A stretch of DNA of 64,000 nt, from positions 1 to 64,000 of the forward strand of contig MZGW01000010.1 of NCBI GenBank assembly GCA_002029295.1. The letters are read 5' to 3'. Made by a program: the position numbers and the translations under genes. Each line of letters starts with the position of its first letter. Positions within the stretch are counted from its first letter, which is position 1. Below the pieces are notes generated by a model. It was not told where the DNA came from and did not search any database. It saw only the letters and a program-made list of their open reading frames with translations. The stretch is from Alkalithermobacter paradoxus (lineage in GTDB: Bacteria > Bacillota > Clostridia > Peptostreptococcales > Peptostreptococcaceae). Shown piece by piece: positions 31,337 to 42,057 of this stretch.

Positions 31337-34300
31337 TTAAAAATCTAAATCATCTTCATCTTCTTCAAAACTTTCATCTAACGCACTCTCGTCAAATTCT
31401 ATATCGAAATCTTCTTCTATGTCTTCTTCAACTTCATGCAAGTCTTCTATATCTTCGATATCATCATCGCTTGGAATATATTCAAAGTTATCCATTAGTT
31501 CATCATCTTCAGTAGATTCTTTTACTTCTATTTCTTCATCTTCTTCAGTTAGAACTTTTACATCAAGGCATAAACTCTGTAATTCTTTTATTAAAACTTT
31601 GAATGATTCTGGTATTCCAGGTTCAGGAATGTTTTCACCTTTTATTATAGCTTCGTAAGTTTTAACACGTCCTATAACATCATCTGATTTAACTGTTAAT
31701 ATTTCTTGAAGTGTATGAGATGCACCATATGCTTCTAGTGCCCAAACCTCCATCTCTCCAAATCTTTGACCACCAAATTGTGCTTTTCCACCTAGTGGTT
31801 GTTGAGTAACTAAAGAGTATGGTCCTGTACTTCTTGCATGTATCTTGTCATCTACTAAGTGGTGAAGTTTTAACATATACATGTATCCAACAGTTACATC
31901 ATTGTCAAATGCTTCTCCTGTTCTTCCATCACAAAGTGTAAGTTTTCCATTTTCTGGATAACCTGCTTCTGTTAAAGCTTTCCTTATGTCGCTTTCTCTA
32001 GCTCCATCAAATACAGATGTAGCAACATGCCATCCAAGTGCTTTTGCCGCAAGTCCTAGGTGAACTTCAAGAACCTGTCCTATGTTCATACGTGAAGGAA
32101 CTCCTAGAGGATTTAGTACTATTTCTATTGGTGTACCATCCGCCATAAATGGCATATCTTCTTCAGGTAATACTCTAGATATAACACCTTTATTACCGTG
32201 ACGACCAGCCATTTTATCTCCAACATTTATTTTTCTCTTCTTAGCGATATATACTCTTACAAGTTCATTAACTCCTGGTGAAAGTTCATCGCCATTTTCT
32301 CTTGTAAACACTTTAACATCTACTATTATTCCAGACTCTCCATGTGGAACTCTTAAAGATGTATCTCTAACTTCTCTAGCTTTTTCTCCGAATATAGCAC
32401 GAAGTAATCTTTCTTCAGCTGTAAGTTCTGTCTCTCCTTTTGGAGTAACCTTACCTACTAGTATATCTCCAGATTCAACTTCTGCCCCTATTCTTATTAT
32501 TCCTCTTTCGTCTAGATCTCTAATAGCATCTTCTCCTACATTTGGAATATCTCTTGTTATTTCCTCTGGTCCAAGCTTTGTATCTCTTGCTTCTGATTCA
32601 TATTCTTCTATGTGTATAGTAGATAATCTATCTTCCCTAACTAATCTTTCATTTATCAGTATAGCATCCTCGTAGTTATATCCTTCCCACGTCATGAATG
32701 CTATAAGACAGTTTCTTCCAAGAGCTATTTCTCCCATATCTGTAGATGGACCGTCTGCTATTACGTCTCCTTTTTGAATTATATCTCCTCTATTTATTAT
32801 AGGAGTTTGATTTATACAAGTTCCTTGGTTAGATCTTTTGAATTTAAGAAGCTTGTATCTATCTTTATTTCCATCTTCTCTTTTGATTACAATTTCGTCA
32901 GCAGTTACTTTTTCAGCTATACCTGAATTTCTAGCAACTACAACAGCACCAGAATCCTTAGCTGCTCTATATTCAGCACCTGTTCCTATTATAGGAGCTT
33001 CTCTTCTAACTAGTGGAACTGCTTGACGTTGCATGTTCGATCCCATAAGTGCACGGTTGGCGTCGTCATTTTCAAGGAAAGGTATCATTGCTGTAGCTAT
33101 AGAAACTACCTGCTTAGGTGAAACGTCCATATAGTCTACTAAATGTACAGGAGTAATTTGTATAGCACCATTTTTAGCTCTACAAGTTACTCTTTTATTT
33201 ACGAATCTTCCTTCTTCATCTAACGGCTCATTAGCCTGTGCTCTTATATAAAGATCTTCCTCATCTGCTGTCAAGTAGTGTATTTCTTTTGTAACAATTC
33301 CCGTTTCTTTCTCAACTTTTCTGTAAGGAGATTCAATAAATCCATATTCATTTATTTTTGCATACGAACTTAATGAGTTTATAAGTCCGATGTTTGGTCC
33401 CTCAGGCGTCTCTATAGGACACATCCTTCCATAATGAGAATGGTGAACCTCACGAACCTCAAACCCTGCTCTTTCACGTGAAAGACCACCAGGTCCTAAT
33501 GCTGATAATCTTCTTTTGTGAGTTAATTCAGAAAGTGGATTTGTTTGATCCATGAACTGAGATAACTGAGAACTTCCAAAGAACTCTTTTATAGATGCTG
33601 CAACAGGTCTTATGTTCATTAACGCCTGCGGAGTAGCTACTTCAACATCTTGTATTGTCATTCTTTCTTTTATAACTCTTTCCATTCTAGAAAGACCTAT
33701 TCTGAATTGGTTTTGAAGTAATTCTCCAACAGATCTTACTCTTCTATTACCAAGATGGTCTATGTCATCTGTATAACCTACTCCATTTAATAGGTTGAAT
33801 TGATAACTTATAGAAGCTATTATGTCATCTAGTATTATATGCTTTGGAATAAGTTCTCTCATTCTGTCTTTTATTGCTTCTTTTATTTCTTCTTCATCAT
33901 CGTAACTATCTAGTATCTCTTTTAGCACTGGATAGTACACTTTCTCTCTTATGTTTAAGTCATCTATATTAAAATCTATGTGAGCTTTGATATCTACAAA
34001 GTTGTTTCCTATAACCTTAACTACCTTTTCATCTTCTGAGTATACATTAACTACTTTTATACCAGAGTTTTGAATCTCTATAGCTTTATCAAGACTTATT
34101 TTTTCACCTTGTTTTACAAACACTTCACCTGTTTCAAGGTTAACTATATCTTCTGCAGCTACTTTATTCATTATTCTGTGATGTAAAGATAGCTTTTTAT
34201 TAAATTTATATCTACCTACTCTTGCAAGGTCATACCTTTTTGCATCAAAAAATAGTGAATTTAATAAAGATGATGCACTTTCAACAGTAGGAGGTTCACC

Positions 34301-35023
34301 TGGTCTTAATTTCTTGTATATTTCAATTAATCCTTCTTCAGTTGTTTTGGTATTATCTTTTTCTAGAGTAGAGAGAAGTCTTTCATCTTCTCCTAAAAGA
34401 TCTATGATTTGTGCATCTGTTCCAAAACCTAATGCTCTTAAAAGCGTTGTTACAGGTTGTTTTCTAGTTCTATCAACTCTTACAGATACAATGTTGTTTG
34501 AGTCAGTTTCATATTCTAGCCATGCTCCTCTATTAGGAATAACAGTGGCAGAAATTAATTTATTACCTGATTTGTCTATAGTTTGAGCATAATATACTCC
34601 TGGAGATCTTACTAATTGGCTTACTATTACTCTTTCTGCACCATTGATAACGAAGGTTCCTTTTTCTGTCATCAGTGGGAAATCTCCCATAAAGACTTCT
34701 TGTTCCTTAACTTCTCCGGTCTCTTTATTTATAAGTCTTACTTTTACTTTTAAAGGAGCTGAGTATGTAGCATCTCTTTCCTTACATTCTTCTACTTCAT
34801 ATTTTGGTTTTTCATCTAGTGAATAGTCTACGAATTCTAAGATAAGATTACCTGTGTAGTCTTCTATAGGCGAAATATCTTCAAAGACTTCCTTTAACCC
34901 TTCATCTAAAAACCACTTATAGGAATCTAGCTGAAGTTCTATAAGATTAGGTAATTCTGCTATTTCCTTGATTTTAGAAAAGCTTATTCTAGTTCTTTTA
35001 CCTATTTCGACAGGATGTGGCAT
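31337..35023 (-). CDS. rpoB: RNA polymerase beta subunit
   Basis: This is 1228 aa from the ATG at 35023 ([18 protein letters not shown]), preceded by GAGGTGA. The rifampicin region [20 protein letters not shown] with RLSALGPGG keeps the Asp, His and Ser residues usually changed in resistance, so the protein looks rifampicin sensitive. The last ~100 residues are a very acidic tail (Glu/Asp rich), common in Clostridia. It is preceded by an attenuator after rplL. Confidence 0.98.
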   Translation of the reverse strand: MPHPVEIGKRTRISFSKIKEIAELPNLIELQLDSYKWFLDEGLKEVFEDISPIEDYTGNLILEFVDYSLDEKPKYEVEECKERDATYSAPLKVKVRLINKETGEVKEQEVFMGDFPLMTEKGTFVINGAERVIVSQLVRSPGVYYAQTIDKSGNKLISATVIPNRGAWLEYETDSNNIVSVRVDRTRKQPVTTLLRALGFGTDAQIIDLLGEDERLLSTLEKDNTKTTEEGLIEIYKKLRPGEPPTVESASSLLNSLFFDAKRYDLARVGRYKFNKKLSLHHRIMNKVAAEDIVNLETGEVFVKQGEKISLDKAIEIQNSGIKVVNVYSEDEKVVKVIGNNFVDIKAHIDFNIDDLNIREKVYYPVLKEILDSYDDEEEIKEAIKDRMRELIPKHIILDDIIASISYQFNLLNGVGYTDDIDHLGNRRVRSVGELLQNQFRIGLSRMERVIKERMTIQDVEVATPQALMNIRPVAASIKEFFGSSQLSQFMDQTNPLSELTHKRRLSALGPGGLSRERAGFEVREVHHSHYGRMCPIETPEGPNIGLINSLSSYAKINEYGFIESPYRKVEKETGIVTKEIHYLTADEEDLYIRAQANEPLDEEGRFVNKRVTCRAKNGAIQITPVHLVDYMDVSPKQVVSIATAMIPFLENDDANRALMGSNMQRQAVPLVRREAPIIGTGAEYRAAKDSGAVVVARNSGIAEKVTADEIVIKREDGNKDRYKLLKFKRSNQGTCINQTPIINRGDIIQKGDVIADGPSTDMGEIALGRNCLIAFMTWEGYNYEDAILINERLVREDRLSTIHIEEYESEARDTKLGPEEITRDIPNVGEDAIRDLDERGIIRIGAEVESGDILVGKVTPKGETELTAEERLLRAIFGEKAREVRDTSLRVPHGESGIIVDVKVFTRENGDELSPGVNELVRVYIAKKRKINVGDKMAGRHGNKGVISRVLPEEDMPFMADGTPIEIVLNPLGVPSRMNIGQVLEVHLGLAAKALGWHVATSVFDGARESDIRKALTEAGYPENGKLTLCDGRTGEAFDNDVTVGYMYMLKLHHLVDDKIHARSTGPYSLVTQQPLGGKAQFGGQRFGEMEVWALEAYGASHTLQEILTVKSDDVIGRVKTYEAIIKGENIPEPGIPESFKVLIKELQSLCLDVKVLTEEDEEIEVKESTEDDELMDNFEYIPSDDDIEDIEDLHEVEEDIEEDFDIEFDESALDESFEEDEDDLDF

Positions 35024-35133
35024 TAAATTTTCACCTCTCATAATAAAATAAACCTGAAAAACACATATTTTTCCACTCTAACGCATTCAATAATTTTATC
35101 ACATGTTTGTCAATAGGTCAAGACAGTTTTGTG

Positions 35134-35168
35134 AAAAAAAAGGTGCCTTTTACGAAAGACACCTTTTT
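35134..35168 (-). terminator. Attenuator between rplL and rpoB
   Basis: On the minus strand AAAAAGGTGTCTTT pairs with AAAGGCACCTTTTT and is followed by a T-run. It lies 10 nt past the rplL stop. As rpoB has no strong promoter that I see in the rest of the gap, partial read-through would keep ribosomal stalk proteins in excess over polymerase, as known in other bacteria. Confidence 0.8.
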
Positions 35169-35178
35169 CTATTTTAAA

Positions 35179-35544
35179 CTATTTTACTTCTACTGATGCT
35201 CCAGCAGCTTCTAATTTTTCTTTCATTTGGTCAGCTTCTTCTTTAGAAACTCCTTCTTTTAATGTTTTAGGAGCTCCGTCTACTAATTCCTTAGCTTCTT
35301 TTAATCCAAGTCCAGTTAATTCTCTAACTACTTTGATAACTCCTACTTTTGAAGATCCTGCGCTTGCTAATACTACATCAAACTCAGTTTTCTCTTCAGC
35401 AGCAGCAGCTCCAGCAGCAGCTCCAGCTACCATTACAGGAGCAGAAGCAGATACTCCGAATTTCTCTTCAGCAGCTTTAACTAATTCGTTTAATTCTAAA
35501 ACTTTCATATTTTCAATAGCTTCTAATATTTGTTCTATTGTCAT
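35179..35544 (-). CDS. rplL: 50S ribosomal protein L7/L12
   Basis: L7/L12 has 121 aa: N-terminal dimerisation helices ([18 protein letters not shown]), an alanine-rich hinge (about residues 37-52) and the factor-binding C-terminal domain with [21 protein letters not shown]. Several dimers bind L10 to form the stalk. Confidence 0.98.
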   Translation of the reverse strand: MTIEQILEAIENMKVLELNELVKAAEEKFGVSASAPVMVAGAAAGAAAAEEKTEFDVVLASAGSSKVGVIKVVRELTGLGLKEAKELVDGAPKTLKEGVSKEEADQMKEKLEAAGASVEVK

Positions 35545-35587
35545 TTTTGTGCACCTCCGATATTTTTTTGATTTAATTTATTTAGGA

Positions 35588-36091
35588 CTAAGCTTGTCCC
35601 TCTTCATGCTTTTTGATTAATGCATCTAACATGTATGCAAAGTTTGACATAGGAGCTTTTAAGCTACCAAGTAACTTAGCAATAAGAGCTTCTCTTGATG
35701 GTATTTTAGATAATTCTTCAACTTTTGATTTGTCGTAGAATTCTCCTTCAACTATACCCATTTTTAACTCTAATTTTGGATGAGTTTTCATGAATTCACT
35801 TATTATTCTAGCTGGTGCTACTGGATCGTCATATCCGAAAGCTATAGCATTTGGTCCAACTAATAATTCATCGTTTAATTCACTTATTCCTACTTCTTTA
35901 GCAGCTCTTCTAACTAAAGTGTTTTTGTACACTTTGTACTCTACTCCAGCTTCTCTGAACTGTTTTCTAAGTTCTGTAACTTCTTCAACTTTTAGTCCTC
36001 TGTAATCAACAACTATAGCCGAAGCAGCTTTTTGCAGTTTGTCAGTTATTTCAGCAACAACTTGCTCTTTTAATTGAATCGCCTTAGACAT
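35588..36091 (-). CDS. rplJ: 50S ribosomal protein L10
   Basis: L10 has 167 aa with the rRNA-binding N-terminal domain (VVDYRGLKVEEVTELRKQFR) and a C-terminal helix that carries L7/L12 dimers. It is preceded by an L10 leader and attenuator, so L10-L12 complex likely represses this operon. Confidence 0.98.
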   Translation of the reverse strand: MSKAIQLKEQVVAEITDKLQKAASAIVVDYRGLKVEEVTELRKQFREAGVEYKVYKNTLVRRAAKEVGISELNDELLVGPNAIAFGYDDPVAPARIISEFMKTHPKLELKMGIVEGEFYDKSKVEELSKIPSREALIAKLLGSLKAPMSNFAYMLDALIKKHEEGQA

Positions 36092-36140
36092 CTAGGTGTC
36101 CACCTCCTTCACCTATTTCGTGTTTTTCGCCGTTAAATCA

Positions 36141-36246
36141 AAAGCCTTTGCATATCCACATAGACATACAAAGGCTCTATTTTCCATAATCTATAGAAAA
36201 CCTCGGTAGGCAAATTTAAGCTTACTGCGCCTACTGTCTACGGCAA
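36141..36246 (-). promoter_or_regulatory. Ribosomal protein L10 leader with attenuator hairpin
   Basis: The minus-strand leader has the L10-leader signature GCCGTAGACAGTAGGCGCAG and GCCTACCGAGG (36190-36245), a kink-turn-like region bound by L10(L12)4. It is followed by a hairpin AGCCTTTGTATGTC ... GATATGCAAAGGCTTTT (36141-36176) ending in T residues, a likely regulated terminator. This arrangement matches the Firmicute L10 leader. Confidence 0.85.
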
Positions 36247-36273
36247 AATAATTCATTTTTAGCAACATCATTT

Positions 36274-36302
36274 ATTATACATAACAAATGACATTTTGTC
36301 AA
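36274..36302 (-). promoter_or_regulatory. rplJL promoter (exact consensus)
   Basis: On the minus strand TTGACA (36297-36302), 17-nt spacer and TATAAT (36274-36279) form a perfect sigma-A promoter 6 nt past the rplA stop codon. Confidence 0.85.
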
Positions 36303-36307
36303 CATTT

Positions 36308-37006
36308 TTATTCATTAACTTTAACAGGATTTATTTTTACTCCAGGTCCCATTGTGCTAGCTACAGTAATACTCTTTAAGTATTGTCCTTTAGCTGCCGC
36401 TGGTTTAGCTTTTATTACAGCTTCCATTAAAGTTGCGAAGTTGTCAGCTAATTTTTCTTTTCCGAAAGAAACTTTTCCTATTGGTACGTGAATTATATTT
36501 GTTTTATCTAATCTATATTCAACTTTACCAGCTTTGATTTCTTCGATAGCTCTAGCAACATCAAATGTAACTGTTCCTGATTTTGGGTTTGGCATTAATC
36601 CCTTAGGTCCTAATACTCTACCTAGTCTTCCAACTAGTCCCATCATGTCTGGTGTAGCTACTACAACATCAAATTCAAACCAGTTTTCACCTTGTATTTT
36701 GCTTACTAATTCTTCTGCTCCTACAAAGTCTGCTCCTGCTACTTCAGCTTCTTTAGCTTTTTCACCTTTAGCAAAAACTAAAACTCTTTTAGTTTTTCCT
36801 GTTCCGTGAGGAAGAACAACTGCTCCTCTTACTTGTTGATCTGCATGTCTTGAGTCAACACCTAATTTAATGTGAGCTTCTACTGTTTCATCAAACTTAG
36901 CGCTAGCGATTTTAGTAACAACTTCTAACGCTTCTGAAGCATCATATAATCTAGCTCTATCAACTAATTTTGAAGCTTCTATATATTTTTTTCCTTTTTT
37001 AGCCAT
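36308..37006 (-). CDS. rplA: 50S ribosomal protein L1
   Basis: L1 has 232 aa. It forms the mobile L1 stalk that guides deacylated tRNA from the E site. Signature [20 protein letters not shown] present. Located 58 nt after rplK. Confidence 0.98.
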   Translation of the reverse strand: MAKKGKKYIEASKLVDRARLYDASEALEVVTKIASAKFDETVEAHIKLGVDSRHADQQVRGAVVLPHGTGKTKRVLVFAKGEKAKEAEVAGADFVGAEELVSKIQGENWFEFDVVVATPDMMGLVGRLGRVLGPKGLMPNPKSGTVTFDVARAIEEIKAGKVEYRLDKTNIIHVPIGKVSFGKEKLADNFATLMEAVIKAKPAAAKGQYLKSITVASTMGPGVKINPVKVNE

Positions 37007-37064
37007 TTTACATTCCTCCTTGTGGTATTAGCGGTTAGTGGTACCTCCCACTTATTTAGGTAAA

Positions 37065-37490
37065 TTAGTCTTCTACAACTACACCCATACTTCTAGCTGT
37101 ACCAGCTATCATGCTTATAGCAGACTCTATTGACGCAGCATTTAAGTCTGGCATTTTCATTTCTGCTATTTCTCTTATTTTAGCTGAAGATATTTTAGAT
37201 ACCTTCTTTTTGTTTGGTTCTCCTGAACCTGACTCTATTCCGCATGCTTTTTTGATTAAAACTGCAGCAGGTGGAGTCTTAGTTATGAATGAGAATGATC
37301 TATCTTGATAAACTGATATAACTACCGGAATTATTAAACCAGCTTGATCTGCTGTTTTAGCATTGAATTCTTTACAGAATCCCATTATATTAACACCGTG
37401 TTGTCCTAATGCTGGACCTACTGGTGGTGCTGGTGTAGCTTTTCCTGCAGGTATTTGAAGTTTAACTTGTCCTATTATTTTTTTAGCCAT
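37065..37490 (-). CDS. rplK: 50S ribosomal protein L11
   Basis: L11 has 141 aa and begins [20 protein letters not shown], with the proline-rich N-terminal domain ([15 protein letters not shown]) that with 23S rRNA forms the thiostrepton and factor-binding region. Confidence 0.98.
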   Translation of the reverse strand: MAKKIIGQVKLQIPAGKATPAPPVGPALGQHGVNIMGFCKEFNAKTADQAGLIIPVVISVYQDRSFSFITKTPPAAVLIKKACGIESGSGEPNKKKVSKISSAKIREIAEMKMPDLNAASIESAISMIAGTARSMGVVVED

Positions 37491-37543
37491 TTCATTGCAC
37501 CTCCTTATATTTTCAAAATATTTATTTAAAATATAGCTTGTTT

Positions 37544-38071
37544 TTAACTATATTTCTCAACTTGATCAAACGCTATTTCTACCGGTGTTTCTCTACCGAA
37601 CATAGATATAAGAACCTTCATGCTTTGTTTGTCCATGTTGATTTCTTGAACCGTTCCCATAAATCCTTCAAAAGATCCGGATTTTATAGTAACAACTTCT
37701 CCTACTTCTATATCTATTTCTGGAATAGCATTTTCAACACCCATAGCTTTAACTTCTTCATCTGATAATGGTATTGGTTTAGAGCCTGGGCCGACAAATC
37801 CCGTTACTCCTTTTGTATTTCTAACTACATACCAAGATTCATCTGTAATTATCATCTTTACAAGAACGTATCCGGGGAATATCTTTCTTTGTCTAGTTTT
37901 CTTTTTTCCATTTTTTATTTCAACTACATCTTCAGTAGGAACACTAAGTTCTAAAATATAGTCTTCCATACCTCTTGTTTTGACCGCTTTTTCTATAGTG
38001 GCCTTAACCTTATTTTCATGTCCTGAGTATGTATGTACTACATACCACTTAGCTTTTTCTAATTCTGACAT
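37544..38071 (-). CDS. nusG: Transcription elongation/antitermination factor NusG
   Basis: NusG has 175 aa: NGN domain ([20 protein letters not shown]) and a C-terminal KOW domain ([20 protein letters not shown]). It binds RNA polymerase and couples it to the ribosome through S10 or assists Rho. Follows secE by 28 nt. Confidence 0.98.
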   Translation of the reverse strand: MSELEKAKWYVVHTYSGHENKVKATIEKAVKTRGMEDYILELSVPTEDVVEIKNGKKKTRQRKIFPGYVLVKMIITDESWYVVRNTKGVTGFVGPGSKPIPLSDEEVKAMGVENAIPEIDIEVGEVVTIKSGSFEGFMGTVQEINMDKQSMKVLISMFGRETPVEIAFDQVEKYS

Positions 38072-38099
38072 GATGGCGCATACCCCCTTTAGGATCTTT

Positions 38100-38315
38100 C
38101 TATCTTAGTATGAGCTTTAATAGATATCCTATTCCTGAATCAATAGCCCATATTAACAAAGCCATCACTAGACATGAAGCAAGGACTACTGTCGTATAAT
38201 TTGTCAATTCCTTTTTGTTAGGCCAATGAACCTTTTTCAGTTCACTCTTTGTACTAATTAAGAATTTGCCAAGAGACTTAGCATTTTCTTTGTTAACATT
38301 AACTTGGACAGACAT
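38100..38315 (-). CDS. secE: Preprotein translocase subunit SecE
   Basis: SecE has 71 aa with the amphipathic helix ELKKVHWPNKKELTNYT and one transmembrane segment (VVLASCLVMALLIWAI). It clamps SecY. Located between rpmG and nusG. Confidence 0.97.
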   Translation of the reverse strand: MSVQVNVNKENAKSLGKFLISTKSELKKVHWPNKKELTNYTTVVLASCLVMALLIWAIDSGIGYLLKLILR

Positions 38316-38338
38316 TATTGCTTCACATCCTTTATAAA

Positions 38339-38488
38339 CTATTTCGTTTCTTTATGAGCTGTGTGCTTTTTGCAGAATCTGCAGTATTTGCTTAATTCTA
38401 TTCTGTCTGGATTGTTCTTTTTATTCTTAGTTGTATTGTAATTTCTTTGCTTACATTCGCTACAAGCTAAAGTTACTTTTACTCTCAT
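38339..38488 (-). CDS. rpmG: 50S ribosomal protein L33, zinc-binding
   Basis: L33 has 49 aa from the ATG at 38488 ([20 protein letters not shown]), preceded by GGAGGTGTAGCA. Longer in-frame reading upstream is rejected because it contains this ribosome-binding site. CSEC and CRFC give the C+ zinc type. Confidence 0.96.
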   Translation of the reverse strand: MRVKVTLACSECKQRNYNTTKNKKNNPDRIELSKYCRFCKKHTAHKETK

Positions 38489-38577
38489 TGCTACACCTCC
38501 TAGATATCTATAGCATAATATTTTAATTAATCTATTCCTATACATAGATTGCCTGTATTATAAACATCACCTTATAA

Positions 38578-38606
38578 AATCTACCACATTTCATCCTTTA
38601 TGTCAA
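38578..38606 (-). promoter_or_regulatory. Candidate promoter of rpmG-secE-nusG-rplK-rplA
   Basis: On the minus strand TTGACA (38601-38606), 17-nt spacer and TAGATT (38578-38583). It lies between the tuf copy 2 terminator and rpmG. The -10 is imperfect; a TATAAT also lies downstream at about 38560. Confidence 0.55.
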
Positions 38607-38655
38607 ATCTTTTTTGATTCATTAAAGATAATTATCGTAAATTATATTATCTAAA

Positions 38656-38681
38656 AAAGAGAAGGAATACTCCTTCTCTTT
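38656..38681 (-). terminator. Terminator of tuf copy 2
   Basis: Same stem as after tuf copy 1, AAAGAGAAGGA/TCCTTCTCTTT, followed on the minus strand by TTTAGATAAT. The T-run is shorter than at copy 1, so read-through into rpmG is conceivable. Confidence 0.8.
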
Positions 38682-38688
38682 CAGTATA

Positions 38689-39882
38689 TTATTCTATTAT
38701 AGTAGCAACTACTCCTGCTCCTACTGTTCTTCCACCTTCACGGATAGCGAATCTTAATCCTTCTTCGATTGCTATTGGAGTTATAAGTTCAACTGTTATT
38801 GTGATGTTATCTCCAGGCATTATCATTTCTGTTCCTTCTGGTAACTTGATAGCTCCTGTAACGTCTGTTGTTCTGAAGTAGAATTGTGGTCTGTATCCAT
38901 CAAAGAATGGAGTATGTCTTCCACCTTCTTCTTTCTTTAATACGTATACTTCTGCTGTAAACTTAGTGTGAGGCTTTATTGTTCCTGGCTTTGCAAGTAC
39001 TTGTCCTCTTTCGATTTCGTCTCTTTGTACTCCTCTTAATAATGCTCCTATGTTATCTCCAGCTTGCGCTTGGTCTAATAACTTTCTGAACATTTCTACT
39101 CCTGTACAAACTATTTTTCTAGTTTCTTCAGCAAGTCCTACTAATTCAACTTCGTCTTGTACTTTTAATACTCCTCTTTCTACTCTTCCTGTAGCAACTG
39201 TTCCTCTTCCTGTGATTGAGAATACGTCTTCTACTGGCATTAAGAAAGTTTTGTCTACATCTCTTTCTGGCTCTGGAATGTATGCATCTATTTGCTCGAA
39301 TAATTCTACTATTTTATCTCCCCATGGTCCCATTGGATCATTTAATGCTTGAAGAGCTGATCCTCTTACTATTGGAGTGTCATCTCCTGGGAACTCATAT
39401 TGATTTAATAAGTCTCTTACTTCCATTTCAACAAGCTCTAATAATTCTTCATCGTCTACCATATCACATTTGTTTAGGAATACTACAATGTATGGTACAC
39501 CAACTTGTCTTGATAATAGTATATGCTCTCTTGTTTGAGGCATTGGACCATCTGCTGCAGAACAAACTAATATTGCTCCGTCCATTTGTGCTGCTCCTGT
39601 TATCATGTTCTTAACGTAGTCAGCATGTCCTGGGCAGTCAACGTGAGCGTAGTGTCTGTTTGGTGTTTCGTACTCAACGTGTGCTGTTGATATTGTGATT
39701 CCTCTTTCTCTTTCTTCTGGAGCTTTATCTATGTTTGCAAAGTCTACTGCTTCTCCAAGCCCATATCTTGCATGTAATGTCTTTGTTATAGCAGCTGTTA
39801 ATGTAGTTTTTCCGTGGTCAACGTGTCCTATTGTTCCGATGTTAACGTGTGGTTTAGTTCTTTCAAATTTAGCTTTTGCCAT
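38689..39882 (-). CDS. tuf: Elongation factor Tu, copy 2
   Basis: EF-Tu, 397 aa, with the normal Ile223 in [11 protein letters not shown]. Homology with the copy at 23011 covers the coding region and terminator and stops at the start codon: the 5' regions are unrelated, so the copies are differently regulated. This one follows tRNA-Thr, recalling the tRNA-tufB arrangement of enteric bacteria. Presence of two tuf genes is unlike Bacillus (one) but known in Clostridia. Confidence 0.97.
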   Translation of the reverse strand: MAKAKFERTKPHVNIGTIGHVDHGKTTLTAAITKTLHARYGLGEAVDFANIDKAPEERERGITISTAHVEYETPNRHYAHVDCPGHADYVKNMITGAAQMDGAILVCSAADGPMPQTREHILLSRQVGVPYIVVFLNKCDMVDDEELLELVEMEVRDLLNQYEFPGDDTPIVRGSALQALNDPMGPWGDKIVELFEQIDAYIPEPERDVDKTFLMPVEDVFSITGRGTVATGRVERGVLKVQDEVELVGLAEETRKIVCTGVEMFRKLLDQAQAGDNIGALLRGVQRDEIERGQVLAKPGTIKPHTKFTAEVYVLKKEEGGRHTPFFDGYRPQFYFRTTDVTGAIKLPEGTEMIMPGDNITITVELITPIAIEEGLRFAIREGGRTVGAGVVATIIE

Positions 39883-39927
39883 TTTAGAGCCTCCTCTTTA
39901 TATATGAGTATTAGAAAACATAAATTC

Positions 39928-40003
39928 TGGAGCCCACGAGCGGACTCGAACCGCCGACCTCCGCCTTACCAAGGCGACGCTCTACCGACTGAGCCACATG
40001 GGC
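39928..40003 (-). tRNA. tRNA-Thr (GGT)
   Basis: The minus strand gives acceptor GCCCATG/CGTGGGC, D-arm GCTCAGTCGGTAGAGC, anticodon loop TTGGTAA (GGT), T-arm GGCGGTTCGAGTCCGCT, and encoded TCCA. It is 45 nt upstream of tuf copy 2 with no terminator between. Confidence 0.96.
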
Positions 40004-40021
40004 ACTTAAAACTGCAAATTA

Positions 40022-40050
40022 ATTTTACTACTCATAAAAAATAAAGTCAA
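40022..40050 (-). promoter_or_regulatory. Promoter of tRNA-Thr and tuf copy 2
   Basis: On the minus strand TTGACT (40045-40050), 17-nt spacer and TAAAAT (40022-40027), 18 nt before the tRNA 5' end. tuf copy 2 is likely made as a tRNA-tuf transcript from here. Confidence 0.72.
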
Positions 40051-40056
40051 TACGTT

Positions 40057-40704
40057 TTACCCGTTTCTACTTTCTAGGTATTTTTCAAGCTTTCTCTTAA
40101 CTCTTTGAAGTGCGTTGTCTATAGATTTAACATGTCTATTTAATCCTTTTGCTATCTGTTGATACGATTTACCTTTAAGATATAAGTCCAAAACTTCAAG
40201 TTCAAGACTGCTAAGTATTTCATTCATCTTAGATTCTATATTCTTTATCTCTTCCCTACTTATTAAAAGTTCTTCTGGATCTGTAACAATACCACTAGTT
40301 ATTATGTCTAAAAGAGTCCTATCTGATTCATCATCATATATAGGTTTGTTTAAAGATACATAAGAATTAAGAGGTATGTGTTTTTGTCTTGTCGCTGTTT
40401 TTATTGCTGTTATTATTTGTCTAGTTATGCAAAGCTCGGCAAACGCCCTAAAAGAAGATGTTTTCTCTTCATCGTAATCTCTTATAGCTTTATATAGTCC
40501 TATCATCCCCTCTTGCATTATATCTTCTTTATCTGCCCCAACTAAAAAATAGGACTTAGCTTTTGACCTTACAAAATTCTTGTACTTTTTCATAAGGTAG
40601 TCTAAAGCATAAGAGTCTCCGTGTTTGGCTTTGATAACAATTTCCTCAACCTCAAGTTCTTCATCTTCATATGTATGTACATATTTTTCTTTAGCATGTA
40701 ACAT
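40057..40704 (-). CDS. sigH: RNA polymerase sigma-H factor
   Basis: SigH (Spo0H) has 215 aa from the ATG at 40704 (MLHAKEKYVHTYEDEELEVE), after GGGGGGATTACA. Region 2 is seen at about 58-105 (DIMQEGMIGLYKAIRDYDEE), region 4 at about 168-210 (GKSYQQIAKGLNRHVKSIDN). It directs early sporulation and stationary-phase genes. Context rlmB-rae1-sigH is the Bacillus order. A longer start at 40782 is in frame but overlaps its promoter. Confidence 0.95.
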   Translation of the reverse strand: MLHAKEKYVHTYEDEELEVEEIVIKAKHGDSYALDYLMKKYKNFVRSKAKSYFLVGADKEDIMQEGMIGLYKAIRDYDEEKTSSFRAFAELCITRQIITAIKTATRQKHIPLNSYVSLNKPIYDDESDRTLLDIITSGIVTDPEELLISREEIKNIESKMNEILSSLELEVLDLYLKGKSYQQIAKGLNRHVKSIDNALQRVKRKLEKYLESRNG

Positions 40705-40753
40705 TGTAATCCCCCCACAATAACAAACGACATAATAAGATTTGACTATAGAT

Positions 40754-40782
40754 ATTATATTTAATAAAATGCCTATAGTCAA
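40754..40782 (-). promoter_or_regulatory. sigH promoter inside an inverted repeat
   Basis: On the minus strand TTGACT (40777-40782), 17-nt spacer and TATAAT (40754-40759). The -35 is in one arm of a perfect 10-bp inverted repeat, TTGACTATAG ... CTATAGTCAA (40742-40751 and 40773-40782), that encloses the promoter. It could be an operator or coincidental. Confidence 0.7.
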
Positions 40783-40788
40783 CTAATT

Positions 40789-41310
40789 TCAATGGTTTCT
40801 GCGTATTTTCTCAAGTTTCGACAAAGTACTTTGATCTAGAATGGAATCTAATGTATTTTTTTGTATTTTGCTTTCCTCAACTTTCTTAGCTATTTTTTTC
40901 TTAGCTATATCTACCTCAAGTTTCAGTTCCCTAGCAGATAGTCTAGTAGCACCACTTCCTAGAACTATTTGTTGCTGAGCCCAGTCACTAGTAGCTACCT
41001 TTATAATATGTTTTTTTCCTATATCATTTATCAATTTTTCTATATATGTGTCTGCAGTTTCATTTTCCTTTGTGTAGACAACTTTAATTCCTCTATCCTT
41101 AATTTTCTTGTCATTTATCCTAATTCCTTTAACTAGATATGCATCAAATACAACTATTACTATGTATCCTTTAAATGATCCATACTCAGTCATAATATCT
41201 ATCAGTTTATCTCTAGCCATTTCTAGATTTTCAATACTCATATTTTTTAAGTCTTCCCATGCATTTATTACATTATATCCATCTACAATAAGATACTGCT
41301 TTTTGTTCAT
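40789..41310 (-). CDS. rae1: NYN-domain endoribonuclease YacP/Rae1
   Basis: This 173-aa protein opens with the PIN-like NYN motif YLIVDGYNVINAW (residues 5-17) and has acidic residues in VVFDAY and ETADTYIEK. Bacillus Rae1 (YacP) enters the ribosomal A site and cuts mRNA in a translation-dependent manner. It lies directly after rlmB (1-nt gap). Confidence 0.88.
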   Translation of the reverse strand: MNKKQYLIVDGYNVINAWEDLKNMSIENLEMARDKLIDIMTEYGSFKGYIVIVVFDAYLVKGIRINDKKIKDRGIKVVYTKENETADTYIEKLINDIGKKHIIKVATSDWAQQQIVLGSGATRLSARELKLEVDIAKKKIAKKVEESKIQKNTLDSILDQSTLSKLEKIRRNH

Positions 41311-41311
41311 T

Positions 41312-42046
41312 TTATTTACTCTCTATTCTTTGTCTAAATATCTCATATGCTAAGATAGAACATGCAACAGAAGCATTTAAAGAAGATACATTCCCTACCA
41401 TGGGTATCTTTACTGTAAAGTCGCAATTTTCTTTAACAAGTCTTGATATTCCGAATCCTTCGCTTCCTACAACAAGTGCTAAAGGTCCCTTTAGATTCTT
41501 TTCGTAATAAGTGTCTCCATCCATGTCAGAAGCAACTGTCCATATCCCATTTTCTTTTAGTTTATTTATTGCATTTACTATATTAGTTACTTTGCATATA
41601 GGCATATATTCAACTGCTCCTGCTGAAGCCTTGGCAACTACAGGTGTAATTGATGCAGATCTTCTTTTAGGTACTATTATTCCATGGGCTCCTACAGCAT
41701 CAGCACTTCTCATTATAGATCCTAGGTTGTGAGGATCTGTTATTTCGTCTAGTATTATAAAAAATGGGTCTTCACCTTTTTGTCTTGGTATTTCTAGCAA
41801 TTCGTCAAGCTCATAATATTTGTAGTCACTCCCTATTGCTATAACACCTTGATGAGAATGACTTTCACTAATTTCATCTAGCTTTTTTCTGTCTACTTCT
41901 TGGACTATTATTCCTTTATCTTTTGCCATTCTTATTATTTTATTTATAGATCCTTCCTTAGCTCCACTAGCTATCATTATTTTATCTATATATCTGTCAC
42001 TTTTTAATGCTTCTATAACAGGATTTCTTCCTTCTATTTTAATCAC
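41312..42046 (-). CDS. rlmB: 23S rRNA 2'-O-methyltransferase RlmB (SPOUT family)
   Basis: A TrmH-family (SPOUT) enzyme with 244 aa from a GTG at 42046 (V/M-IKIEGRNPVIEALKSDR), preceded by AGAGGTGA. Motifs: LDEITDPHNLGSIMRSADAVG, ALVVGSEGFGISR, and IPMVGNVSSLNASVACSILA (the knot). The upstream in-frame extension overlaps thyX and is rejected. By homology it methylates G2251-equivalent of 23S rRNA. Confidence 0.92.
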   Translation of the reverse strand: MIKIEGRNPVIEALKSDRYIDKIMIASGAKEGSINKIIRMAKDKGIIVQEVDRKKLDEISESHSHQGVIAIGSDYKYYELDELLEIPRQKGEDPFFIILDEITDPHNLGSIMRSADAVGAHGIIVPKRRSASITPVVAKASAGAVEYMPICKVTNIVNAINKLKENGIWTVASDMDGDTYYEKNLKGPLALVVGSEGFGISRLVKENCDFTVKIPMVGNVSSLNASVACSILAYEIFRQRIESK

Positions 42047-42057
42047 AAAATCACCTC

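Noticed and set aside
40705..40782. Longer sigH start
   Set aside because: The extension covers the promoter; the ATG at 40704 has GGGGGGA in front.
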